From positions 41,405,331 to 41,469,330 of the forward strand of contig CM046443.1 of NCBI GenBank assembly GCA_025506515.1: DNA of 64,000 bases. The letters run 5' to 3'. The translations under genes and the position numbers were made by a program. The notes under the pieces were generated by a model. It was not told the DNA's origin. It did no database searches and worked only from the letters and a program-made list of their open reading frames with translations. Each line of letters begins with the position of its first letter. Within the stretch, counting starts at the first letter, position 1. The stretch is from Flaveria trinervia (Eukaryota; Streptophyta; Magnoliopsida; Asterales; Asteraceae). This document shows positions 1 through 10,487 of this stretch, piece after piece.

Positions 1-2
1 TA

Positions 3-712
3 CAGGGCAAGGCGCTAACTTGGTGGAACTCCCAGGTTCAGGCTAGGGGAAGAGAATCAGTGATGCAGATGTCATGAGATGAGTTTAAGGCCCTAATCAT
101 TAAGGAGTACTGCCCCCTCAACAAGATGGAGAAACTGGAGCATGAATTCTGAATCATGCTATGGTGGGGGCTTGGCACGTAGCTTACACTGGTCGTTTTC
201 ATGAGTTGGCAAGATTGGTTCCAATCTGGTCACTCCAGAATCAAAGAGGATCGAGAGGTAAGTTTGGGGACTTGCGCCTCAAATCCGGGCAATGGTAACA
301 ACAACTGCTCCTCTTACAATCAGGAGCGCAATTCTGAAGGCTGGCACTCTGACTAACGACATGATGAGAACAGGGGTATTGGGAAAGGGAGCAGAGAAAA
401 GAAAGGATGTTGGGGAAACGAGCCGGTCGAGTGCCGGAGATTTGATAAAAGAGCCAAGACAACCAAAATTTTGTGGCCGTGACACAGGGCAAAGAGAGTA
501 TGTTGGGCCGCACCCAAATGTGCTAGGTGCAATTTCTATCATCCCCCAGCAATGCTGTGCTGGGTGTGCGTGAACTGTAGACGCCCGGGACATCTAGCAA
601 AAGACTGCAGAGTGGCGCCGAATCTGGTGGCACCGGTCAACGCGGTTAACCCGCCGGGAATGCCAGGGCCTGTTATGAGTGTGGAAGCCCTGATCACTAC
701 AGAAACATGTGC
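3..712 (+). pseudogene. gag: gypsy gag, C-terminal part, decayed
   Basis: Nucleocapsid/capsid precursor that would package element RNA. Frame 3 from base 3 gives the gag motif LTWWNSQV, then EEYCP/KMEKLEHEF-like residues (IIKEYCPLNKMEKLEHEF), broken by a TGA near 75 and further stops. Two zinc knuckles of the CX2CX4HX4C form follow at 567-608 (CVNCRRPGHLAKDC) and 671-712 (CYECGSPDHYRNMC). The knuckles lie in other frames than the start, so indels separate them. Two knuckles next to a DTGA-type protease fit a plant gypsy element. Not functional as it stands. Confidence 0.8.
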
Positions 713-897
713 CCCATATTGAATCGGGTGCCAGGTCAACAAGGGAACAACCAATAGCCGGTGATAGCCATAGCTGGGAATCAAGGCCCGACAAACCAAG
801 GGAATACAACTCGGGGATGTGCATTTGTCATTGGAGCCAACGATGCCCGTCAGGACCCAAATGTTGTCATGGGTACGCACTTACTCAATAATCCATA

Positions 898-1257
898 TTA
901 TTTGATACTGGAGCAGACAATAGCTTTACATCTTCTGAGCTTGTGTAATTGCTTGATTTGAGTCCTAGTAGGCTAGAAACTAGCTACTCTGTAGAATTGG
1001 CCAATGGTAGGGTTGTACAGGCTAACGAAATCATTAGAAAGTGCTTGATGATATTGGAGGACCATGCCTTCGATATAGACTTGATACCCTTTGAGTTAGG
1101 AAGTTTCGACGTGATTGTGGGAATGGATTGGTTGTCAAAACACGGAGATGAGATTGTCTGTCGGGACAAAGTAGTACGTATCCCCATGTCAAACGGGGAG
1201 GTACTTAGAATTCAAGGAGAACGACCAGGAAGAAACCTAAAGGTATCTCCTACATGA
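898..1257 (+). pseudogene. PR: gypsy aspartic protease, decayed
   Basis: Retropepsin domain that would cleave the gag-pol polyprotein. The catalytic motif DTGAD sits at 904-918, followed by NSFTSSELV. A frame break lies near 940. The reading then continues from 949 with the family's second half, ending in the FDVIVGMDWL signature near 1105-1135. The end of the domain runs into CIKAR-like residues (MKARRSLRK) that normally lead to RT, and the element is interrupted there by the copia LTR at 1282. Confidence 0.8.
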
Positions 1258-1281
1258 AAGCACGCCGAAGTTTACGGAAAC

Positions 1282-1935
1282 TGTTAGGATCAGTGATCTA
1301 AGTTTGATTAATTAGAGAGTATTGTAGCGGAATTCGAACAACGAATTAAACAATTCACAAGAACACAATTGATATTCAATGTAACAGTACACGGTTATAG
1401 AAAGAGAGAATTCTGCAAAAGAAATATTTCATTCATATGCTTTTGTCGTGGCTCAATGTCACACATTACAAGTAGGTCAACATTCCTTATATAGGAAATG
1501 TGACGTCTGCTAATGTCACTTGATAGTGACATCTAACAGAATTATTTAAACTACTGAGAATGTTCTCAACTACTGATTACATCTCAGAGAATGCTTAAGT
1601 ACAAAAACATAAAACTACTGAACTACAACTACTAAAACTATAACTACTGAAAAAGTAAATTACAAGTACTGAAAGGAAACCATCACAACTACTGAAGTTG
1701 ATTACTTCAGCTGTGTGACAACTACTGATTACTTTGGTCTTCAGTCTTTGTCTTCAGTCTTTGTTCTTCAGTACTTTACTTTCAGACTTTGTCTTCAGCT
1801 CATGGCTTCAGACTTTGTCTTCAGACCTTGTAATCAGCTGATGTCTTTAGCTGTTGTGATCTTCTTCAGCAGTTGTAATGTCTGTGGGACTTAGAGGTTT
1901 TTCTGATCAGGCTCATTGGTTCTTTTGGTCCAACA
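1282..1935 (-). repeat. Sirevirus LTR (E0 copy)
   Basis: 654-bp LTR in minus orientation. On the plus strand it begins TGTTAGGATCAGTGATC and ends GGTCCAACA, the exact reverse of the LTR at 30432-31347 (TGTTGGACC ... GATCCTAACA). It holds a TATA-like palindrome CCTTATATAGG near 1485-1497, an ACGT-core site (TGACGTC) near 1500, and the inverted repeat GATGTCACT/AGTGACATC just beyond. It is much shorter than the B copy (916 bp), mainly because the ACTGAAG-type repeat block is smaller. Confidence 0.88.
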
Positions 1936-1950
1936 AACTCCCCCTGAACC
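1936..1950 (-). other. PPT: polypurine tract of E0
   Basis: Minus strand reads GGTTCAGGGGGAGTT directly before the LTR terminus TGTTGGACC. This is the usual position and composition of the plus-strand DNA primer of copia elements. Confidence 0.8.
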
Positions 1951-2142
1951 AATGCAGCCAAAACCTCTAAACTTATTGATGATCCCACTTATTCTTGGCA
2001 GAAACACCCTCTTGATCAGCTTCAGAGGTAATCAAGTTAAGCACAGGTCGGGAAAAGGTTTCTAATCTTTTGATTGGCTAAGTATGGAAGGGAACTCTGT
2101 CTTGGAGAAACTGGACACAAAGTCTTGTCCCAACCATGAAAC

Positions 2143-2656
2143 CTAATTCCCATTAATGAGTCTGTAAGACTCACTAGCATAGGCCTCAAGGAGAACAACT
2201 TGTTCCTCCTTGGTGAGTTCTTCTGCTTCTCCCTCAAAGAAGAACTCTGGGCCATAATGCTCAGACAGGTATCTCACTGTCTTTCCATTTTTCAACTCCA
2301 CAGTTGTTATCTCTCTGTAAGCAACTTCATCAGGGTGAGAGCCTTCAAGCAACAGCTGGAGTTCACTCTTCTGAAGATCTTCAAGCCTTTTGTATAATAA
2401 CCGCTTCTTGATCATTTTGTTCTCAAGAATAGATTGAGGGGTTGTCTTGGAGTTGTGAGCTCTCTTGAATTCTTCAATGATTTCCTAGGGTGAGACTACC
2501 ATGGCCAATGTAATTGCAGCATTCAAGGTCTTCTTCACTTGGCCATGATATCTACTTGGTATATTCTTCTTATGAATTCTAGAACTTACCCTGGGGTCTG
2601 GCTAGATCCGCACTCTTTCTCTTTGATGTGGAAAAGTATGTCTAAGAGTGTACAGC
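2143..2656 (-). pseudogene. Sirevirus aORF, C-terminal part (E0)
   Basis: End of the third reading frame found after pol in this family; function unknown (sometimes called env-like). The last 90 residues are open (2415 down to the stop at 2143), with the conserved strings HPDEVAYRE, TTVELKNGKTVRYL and YGPEFFFEGEAEEL. The same block occurs in B (near 30005-30217) and C (55115-54828). Upstream, 2416-2656 still matches C but with stops. The part before 2656 is lost at the junction with element A. Confidence 0.75.
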
Positions 2657-4472
2657 CAAAGGTTAACTCTTCTAATTCAACATCTGAAACCACAGTTCCA
2701 AAATTTCCTGAAATACCATCAGAAGTAAGAGAAAAGCTTTGCACCAAATCATGCTTTGAACATGTTGAACACTACAAAAACTATTCATTCAAAATCTGTG
2801 AAAAGCTAAAACAAGAGGAATCTATGCATAACCAACTTAAATCTAATCATAAAACTGCAGATCAAAAGATTATCTCTCTTCAAAATTCATGGAACAAAAC
2901 ACTCAAAGATTTAGAAATTGTTACAAAACAATTAGAAGAGATGACTAAGAATCTTGAACAAGGGAAAATAGCACATGCTGCTACTCAAGTTGATCTGGCA
3001 AAAGTAAAGAGTTCAAAAATGATAGTAGAAAAACTAATCAGTGAAAGAAAAGATAAACAAAAGGCAGGATTAGGTTTCACTCATAAACCTATGCCTGAAT
3101 CTATCACAAACACACTACTAGAGAACTTCAATACTCATGATCATTCACCTGAAAATAAAGCAAAGCTTAAAGTCTTCCAGATCAAAAACAAGAATGCAAA
3201 AGAAGAAAAAGAAAATGTTCAAGTGTTTGTTGAAAAAGATGAAGAAAAAGTCAAAAATGGTCATCCAATCAAAATAAAATCATATGAACCAAAACAACCA
3301 AAACAAAATATATCTTCTGATCAAATTCATAATGTAATAGAAGAAGTCAGAGTTCAAAACAAGGATAAATAGATAGGAACATCAGAAGATTCAAACACCA
3401 TCAATATGAAACAATTACAATCAGAAAAGGAATCTTCTTCTGATGATGTTCAATCTAAACATAAACCAAGTTCTTCTAAATCAAAGAATCAAAGAAAAAG
3501 AAAGAAATCTGCAAAAGCAACATCTGAACAAAACAAAAGTTCAAAAAATTTGATTAAAGCAACAAATCAAACATCAAAACTAAAACCAATTAAATTTGTG
3601 TCAGCACGTATGTTAAATATGAATTCTCTTCCAAATAATAAAGCAAATATTATGAACAAATCAAACTCTGATCTGAAATCTAGTTCAGATTCAAAGACTT
3701 CCACTGTAGCAAAAAGGTTTGTTTCTAATACATTCAAGAAGGAGTTCATGGTAAACAAATGAACAATAATCTGACACAAAATCAAACTGTGAAAAATGAA
3801 AGACAACAGTTTAACTATATGAGACCAAAATCAAACATTATGTCATTGTCAAAAGTTAACAAAAAGTTGTTTTTAACTCCACAAAAGTACTATGAAATTT
3901 GTGATATGAAAAATCACAATACTGCTGAGTGCTACTTCAACAAGTACTGTCACATATGTGACATGAGAAATCATTCAACAGCAGATTGCTATTATAACAA
4001 ATATTGTACTTATTATGATGAAAAGACTCACAACACTGCAAATTGTTACTTTAGAAATAGATCTCCCACTAGAAACTTTGTAAAACCAAACATGAGAAAA
4101 GGATTTGCTAATCCAGAGTATTTGAGAAATCAAACTAATGGATTTCAAAGAGACATTAATCAACCTAATGTAGGTTTGACATCTTTTCCTAAGAACAATT
4201 ATATGAGCTCAAAACATAACATGCAAGAACACTTCATACCAAGACCTGTAAGGATGAATAATAAAATTTTTAGTCATCAATACATTTCAAAAGATAATCA
4301 ATCAAATGGTATGAATGTTCACAAAAATAAATCAAATAATTTTCAGAATAAAATTGGTAAATTCTTCAAAAATAAACCTGATTTGAAAAATCTCCATTAT
4401 AAACAATTTACAATTGTTGATAAATTTGGAAAGCCCAAGACCATTTCGGCTTGGGTAGATATTTCAACTTAA
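2657..4472 (+). pseudogene. gag: Sirevirus gag, C-terminal half with three zinc knuckles
   Basis: Nucleocapsid part of a copia gag; the N-terminal capsid domain is missing because the element starts at the 2656/2657 junction. The open frame upstream to 2539 is antisense E0 DNA, so the ATG there is not real. Residues after 2700 are charged and coiled-coil-like (KLKQEESMHNQ, LEEMTKNLEQ). A TAG at 3370 is in frame with the continuation to 3762. A frame change follows where ATGA overlaps the stop at 3759. Three knuckle copies lie at 3891-3932, 3948-3989 and 4005-4046, exactly 57 bp apart. Only the middle one has all four ligands. Confidence 0.8.
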
Positions 4473-4512
4473 CTTTCTTGTAGTGCATGTACGCCCAAAA
4501 AGACCAATCAAT

Positions 4513-4860
4513 ACATGGTATGTGGATAGTGGGTGTAGTCGGTACATGACAGGCAATACGGCCTTGTTACAAGACTTTAAGTCAAAAGATGGAACTCACG
4601 TCGCCTTTGGTGGTGATGCCGGAGGAAAAATAACCGGTGAAGGAACAGTATCCAATGGGATAATAAGCTTTGATAAAGTCAACTTTTGTTCACAGTTGAA
4701 CTTTAATCTTTTAAGCGTATCTCAATATGTGACAAATCTTATTCTGTTCTGTTTGATGATTCATTCTGTTACGTTTTGAAGCCAGGTTTCAAGATAAGCA
4801 AAGATTGGGTGATTGTTACAGCTGAGAGAGACAGAGATGTATACAAATTGGATATGTCTT
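4513..4860 (+). pseudogene. PR: copia protease (A)
   Basis: Copia-type aspartic protease that would process the polyprotein. Catalytic DSG is seen in WYVDSGCSRYMTG at about 4516-4554, followed by the usual GNTALLQDF, an FDKVNF strand and NLLSVSQ. A frame shift after about 4735 and a TAA near 4860 break the link to integrase. The DSG triad itself is intact. Confidence 0.82.
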
Positions 4861-4913
4861 AAGTTGATCCTTCAACTGAAACACATGCCTAATTGCAAAG
4901 GCATCAAATGATG

Positions 4914-5836
4914 AAACCCAGCTATGGCATAGACGTCTCGGTCATTCAAACTTCAAGAACATGAACAAGCTTGTAGCAGGAAATCATGTAATTGGACTTC
5001 CATCTAAGAAGTTTGCAACAAATGATCACTGCTCAGCATGTTTGAAGGGAAAGCAACACAGAGCGTCTTATAAGTCCAAGCCTATAAAATCAACATCCAA
5101 ACCTCTCCAAATGTTACATATGGACCTTTTTGGACCAACAAACGTCAAGAGTATTGGACGAAAATCATATTTTTTAGTTATCATTGATGACTTCACAAGA
5201 TTTTCATGGGTTTTCTTTCTTTATGCCAAATCTGAAACATCTGAATTACTAAAAGAATTTATCATTAAAGTTGAAAATTAATTAGAAAACAAAGTGAAAA
5301 TAATAAGAAATGATAATGGAACGGAATTCAAAAATGCTAACATTGAAATGTTTTGTGCACAGAAAGGGATAGCTCATCAGTTTAGTGCGCCCAGAACTCC
5401 TCAACAAAATGGAGTTGCTGAAAGGAAGAATAGAACACTGATTGAAGCTGCTCGTTCTATGTTAGCTGATGCAAAAATCCCTATCACTTTTTGGGATGAA
5501 GCAATATCTACTGCGTGTTTCATTCAGACTCGAATCTTAATCGTCAAAGATAAACTGAAAACTCCATATGAGTCAATGTTTGGCAGAAAACCAAACATAA
5601 ACTTTTTAAAAGCATTTGGTTGTCCTGTTATGATTCTTAATTCAAGTGATCAATTAGGAAAATTTGAAGCAAAATCTGATAATGGATTTTTCGTTGGATA
5701 TTCATCGGTTTCAAAAGCCTATCGAGTCTACAAGTCTAGGACAAATGTAATTCTTGAAACATTCAACGTTAAATTTCTGGAAAATTCTTTTCCATCAGTT
5801 TTAAATGGTCCTGCATGGTTATTTGACTTAGATTCA
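4914..5836 (+). pseudogene. INT: copia integrase (A)
   Basis: DDE integrase that would insert the cDNA. Zinc-binding HHCC is visible: WHRRLGH at about 4927 and CSACLKGKQH at about 5035. Catalytic residues: first D in HMDLFGP (codon 5123-5125), second D in RNDNGTEF (codon 5312-5314), E in VAERKNR (codon 5420-5422). A TAA at 5279-5281 splits the core between the first and second D. The C-terminal GKFEAKSDNGFFVGYS segment is open. All catalytic residues are kept despite the stop. Confidence 0.85.
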
Positions 5837-6435
5837 TTATCAAACTCTTTTCAATCTAATTTGTTTGATCAACCAAGTTGTCTTAATTCTACAAATAAGA
5901 AGAACTCAAGAGAAGATCTTGCATCTTTCAGTGAAGATTCCGATTCTGATGACCCAGATGATTCAAGCTCAGACTACCCATTTTTGTCATTTGTCAAGGA
6001 TTCAACAATACAAAACCATGAAACTACAGTTTCAGATCATTCAGAGTCAATAATCAGGAAGAATCACAAAATATTCCTAATGATGGTAATGAGTTTGTGA
6101 TACCTGAGTCTGGAACATCATCCATTTCAGGTGATGTAGTTGATACAGGTAACTTTGATTACTTCGTCAATTCACCTACTCAAGTTCCAAACTTCAATCC
6201 ACATTCTTCTACTTTGATACATGAGTTTTCCAACTTGAATCAAACAAATCTAGATGTTAATGTTCAAAGTGATGAGATTATATATCTTGCATTCACAAGA
6301 ATCATCCAATTTCTCAGTTTATTGGTTCATTGAATGAGAGAACAACAAAGAGTAAATCAGAACAAGCAAACGTATGCTTATACTCTTGTTTTCTTTCTCA
6401 AATTATTCCTAAAAATGTTACCGAAGCATTAAAGG

Positions 6436-7920
6436 AAATGGTTGGATAGAAGCCATGCAATAAGAATTACTTTATTCCGCAAACAAGAATGTGGAATTTG
6501 GGGATCTACCTGAAGGAGAAAATGCAATTGGCACGAAATGGTTATTTAGAAATAAAACTGATGATCGTGGTGTTGTAATAAGGAATAAAGCCAGACTTGT
6601 TGCACAAGGATACACACAGGAAGAAGGTATAGATTATGATGAAATGTTTGCACCAGTTGCAAGACTTGAATCAATTCGAGTTTTTCTGGCTTATGCTTCA
6701 TTCATGAAATTCAAGGTGTATCAAATGGATGTAAAGGGTGTATTTCTATATGGTCCAATCACTGATGATGTGTTTGTGAAGCAACCTCCAGGCTTTGAGG
6801 ATGCACAATTTCCATATCGATAGTATATAAACTGAGTAAAGCTTTATATGGACTTCATCAAGCCCCTAGAATTTGGTATGAGACGTTATCACAACACTTA
6901 ATCCAACATGGATACACACGAGGGACAATTGATCCAACTTTATTCGTAAAGAAGGATAATAATGATCTTTTATGTGTACAAGTGTATGTTGATGACATCA
7001 TATTTGGTTCTACCTGTCCAAAATTGTGCAATGAATTTGAAGAAATCATGAAATCTCGATTCCAAATGAGTTCTATGGGAGAGATTAACTTCATTCTTGG
7101 ACTTCAAGTCAAGCAAACTACAGATGGAATCTTCATCAATCAAGAAAAGTTTGTTGACAAGCTCTTAAAGAATTTAAGTTGCAAGACTATTAGTCCATAC
7201 GAACTCCAGCAGATGTTAACACCAAGATTGAACCTGATCCAAAAAAATCTATTAACCAAACATTATACAGATCAATGATTGGATCCTTGATGTATCTTAC
7301 TGCATCTAGACCAGACATTATGTATGCTGTTTGTGTATGTGCCAGGTATCAATCAGACCTGAAAGAATCTCACTTCTGTCAAAAGGATATTCAGGTATCT
7401 CAAAGGTAAACCAGCCTTAGGGCTTTGGTGTCTTTACGAGGGAAACTTTGAACTATATGGATATACAGATAGTGATTATGGTGGATGCTGTCAAGATAGA
7501 AAATCTACTTCGAGTGGGTGTCAATTTCTTGGTCCCAGATTAGTCTCATGGCAATGTAAGAAACAAACAAATGTCTCTGTTTCAACTGCAGAAGCTGAGT
7601 ACATTGCTGCATCAGCAGGATGTTCTCAAATCCTTTGGTTGCAAAATCAATTACTGGATTATGGATTCAACTTTCTTAAAACACCGATTTACATTGATAA
7701 CACAGCTGCTATGTTCATAACAGCTAATCCTGTTCAACATTCAAAAACAAAACATATTGAAATTCGATATCATTTTCTTAGAGATAACTCTGAAAAAGGA
7801 TTAATCATATTGATTCAAATTGCAACAGAAAAACAAGTGGCAGATCTATTTACTAAAGCCTTCCTACCAGGACGGTTTGAGTATTTAGTAGAATCAATTG
7901 GTCTTATAAATCATATGTGA
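6436..7920 (+). pseudogene. RT-RH: copia reverse transcriptase-RNase H (A)
   Basis: Copies element RNA to DNA and removes the template. Motifs in order: GTKWLFRNK, RLVAQGYTQ, DYDEMFAPVARLESIR, QMDVKGVFLYG, then after a stop near 6822 and a frame change the catalytic YVDD at 6984-6995, SRFQMSSMGE, and after another break near 7277 ILTAS/RPDIM-type residues. RNase H follows with TDSDYGGCCQDRKSTSSGCQ and AEAEYIAAS, ending at the stop 7918-7920. Breaks are few and dispersed. Linker 5837-6435 joins integrase to RT and is Ser/Asp-rich. Confidence 0.85.
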
Positions 7921-9379
7921 TCTCCCTAAATCAAAAGATCATAATAAGTGATACTCTCATTGTTAATTGCATGTTTATATTTTTTTTGTGTGTGTGTGAT
8001 TTTATGTTTTTCATAGAAAAATCAAATACAAAAATATATATCAAAAATACAAAAATAGATTTTTTTTAGAAAGGATTATGTTTTGCAATATGTGAGAAAT
8101 GATAGAACATTAGTGAGATCAGTTGCATACTTCACACATTATTAAAGTCTAGTCATGATCAGATATGATGTGTAGACAATATCTGACTATTATGCTGAAA
8201 AAGTAAATTCTTGTGATCAAACTAAACATACATGCTTGTGTGTATTCATCTGAGTACTTTTGAGTTGTTTTAGCTTATCAGAATGAATGTTAGTTAAGAT
8301 ACATCTCTCACACGTGTTGAAACTATGTGAAATCATGAGATCTATTACAAAGCATTATTTCAGTTCTCTGTTATGAGTCATCATAGACCTGAAGTACTGA
8401 GATATCTCTGTTGTAAGTCATTACAGACCTGGATTCTCTTTTTGATGCAAAAAGATGCCAATATGCACAACCTATTCAAATGAATAGTCAGAGCTGATCA
8501 AATGGTTATCCATGATCATCCTCTATAAACTAAGTAACATGAACTCTGGTGATATCTATGTTTTAGGTAATAAGTTGAGCATGTGTTCTTTCTTACATTT
8601 CATGATGATAGTTTCGCTCTCTTAGTCTCTGTATGCTTTACATCATGTCATATTTAAATCAACACTAATCAATCCAAGAATTGAAAAGTAAGTGAGTTGA
8701 TAATTGTGTCAAAAACACTCATTGTCTGTCCTTAGATCTTGTGTCTCCTTTGCGTGATATTACTGACCTGGAACACACTTGATCAGGATTTATTCATTGT
8801 CTATGACTGTCCACATTTATTTTAATTTAATGCGCTGATCTTCATTAATATGATCTCTCTGCAGACATTTATTCTATGCTTAATATTAGATTTTGATTCT
8901 ATTTTCATATTTCTTTTATGCATGTCTTTGTGTGTGAAGGCAATGTCTCAATGTGCTGTGTGATCTTATTCTCTTTCATAAGAAACTTATAAGTTTTTCA
9001 AACTTAAAAGTTTAGGGGGAGTAATAACTTAAAGACTTGTTCTCAGAAAATATTCAATAATCATAATCAAAATTTGAAATGTTGAATTGAAAGGCTTTAT
9101 GTTCAAAGTATCTGTGTAAACTGAAAATAGAATGTGTTTGAAAATAAAATATGAATCTACATAATCTTTGCAAATAAATGATTTTTAAGTTGAAAATCAG
9201 ATGATATTTGATTTTATGTTGAGACTAAAATGAAGGGACAAAAGAAATTAAAAAGAAATAGAAAATAAAAATTTTATAAATTGAAAGTGCAATATGCAAA
9301 AAGTTTAAAATTTGGGGATCTAAATGGTAAAAAGTGTGCAAGTGAAGAAATTAGGAATCACAAGTGTATGTACATAAAC
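7921..9379 (+). other. noncoding block after pol (A)
   Basis: AT-rich stretch without a credible gene. It holds the extra polypurine tract listed separately and a short imperfect duplication at about 8355-8430 (ctgttatgagtcatcatagacc / ctgttgtaagtcattacagacc type). In Sireviruses a long noncoding segment between RNase H and the aORF is usual. Confidence 0.6.
9011..9021 (+). other. uPPT: internal (upstream) polypurine tract, A
   Basis: TTTAGGGGGAG lies about 1.1 kb after RNase H, nearly the same as the terminal tract TTAGGGGGAGT at 14054. Extra polypurine tracts after pol are a known Sirevirus trait; this one is not next to an LTR. Confidence 0.6.
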
Positions 9380-9850
9380 AGTGCACATGCGTCTCAATAG
9401 GAGCATGATGAAATTTTTAGGATTATACAAGTGTTGGACGTTTTCCATGCATCTAAACAGTTGTAATACATCTATGAAAATTACAAGTGTTGGACATTTG
9501 ATTCATCCCCATGCGTCTAAACAGTTGTAATACATCTGAAAATTTCAAGTGTTGGGCATTTGTGATAATCCCATGCGTCTAAATAGTGTTTCTGTGTTAG
9601 ACGTTTGTCATGTCTCATACGTCTAAATAGTTTCAAAATTTCAAATGTTAGACGTTTCACGAAGTCCATGCGACTGAACAGTGCAAAAGCGCCTAAACAG
9701 TGCTTATGCGTCTGAACAATTCTCATGCGTCTAACTTAAAACGTACAATAATGCTCATGCGTCTAACAAAATAAGTGAATTCTAGGTTTTCATATGCCCA
9801 AACAGGGACCATACGTCCGAACAGGGCTCACGCCTAAAAATTTCACTTAT
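9380..9850 (+). repeat. array of CGTCTAA / TTAGACG inverted motifs (A)
   Basis: About a dozen copies of CATGCGTCTAAACAGT-like units, mixed with the opposite-strand form GTTAGACGTTT. One clear pair is TTAGACG at 9597-9603 and CGTCTAA at 9620-9626. Spacing is irregular (roughly 30-60 bp). It sits between pol and the aORF, the same place as the palindrome arrays of B, C and D. Confidence 0.7.
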
Positions 9851-10487
9851 ATATATTGAACAATTATGCGTATTTCTCATTTACACTTCAAAATATCAGA
9901 ACAAAACCCTCGAACTGCGACTGTCGAGCATCATCACATCCATATTTCATTAGAAATCGAATCAAATCCTTTGAGTATACATTGTATTTGAATATATAAA
10001 CGTAAGTTTGTGATTCAAATATATAAATTTTGGGTTAAATCAGTGCTTTTTCATAGACGGTTGGATGCTATTTGGGCGTTTGAATCAATATAATCCAAGT
10101 TTAATCTGATCAAATGAGTATCATATCAAAAGTTGATACTAGATTATTGATAAGAACACATTTTCGAGTCTGCTGATATATTGTTTTGATCTTAAAGTGA
10201 ATTTTTATTTATGATGAACTCAGTCGATTCTACATAGTCGAAGAAGAAGAAGATGAATAGACAGTCATTCTTTGAACAAAAATAAATAAAAATTAAAATT
10301 AAATTAAAATTGAAATGTTAATAATAAATTCAAAATGAATAAAGATAATATTTTACAATTTGAAATCTTAATTCAAAAGTAAAAATAAAAAGTCAAATTA
10401 AAAAGTCAAAATCAAAAGTCATATGTAGAAATAAATTTCATAGTACAATCTTCAATGTTCTCATAATACTTTTGTTGTGTTTTGCAG
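9851..10487 (+). other. leader region before aORF (A)
   Basis: AT-rich, no gene seen. It ends in a pyrimidine-rich stretch and TTTTGCAG immediately before the aORF ATG, which reads as a good plant 3' splice site. Confidence 0.5.

Larger units (their letters stand above)
1..1281 (+). mobile_element. Ty3/gypsy fragment G1 (gag + protease)
   Basis: Internal part of a gypsy-type LTR retrotransposon, cut at the left window edge. Order seen: C-terminal gag, two CCHC knuckles, then an aspartic protease. The sequence stops mid-polyprotein at 1281, where the terminus TGTTAGGATC of a minus-strand copia LTR begins. That makes the copia insertion younger than G1. RT, RNase H and integrase of G1 are not found beside it. 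Confidence 0.85.
1282..2656 (-). mobile_element. truncated Sirevirus E0 (3' LTR + end of aORF)
   Basis: Minus-strand 3' end of a Ty1/copia Sirevirus of the same family as elements B and C. Read on the minus strand it goes aORF C-terminus, polypurine tract (1936-1950), LTR. Similarity to element C (54828 to about 55335) runs until about 2655 and then stops abruptly, where plus-strand gag sequence of element A begins. About 10 kb of its internal region and its 5' LTR are missing. Confidence 0.8.

Noticed and set aside
241..961. Several 60-113 codon frames on both strands
   Set aside because: Shadows of the frame-broken gag; only the zinc-knuckle and protease readings have family motifs.
2539..2656. 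ATG and first 39 codons of the long open frame ending at 3372
   Set aside because: This part is antisense DNA of E0; it matches 55165-55335 on the other strand. It is not the gag N-terminus.
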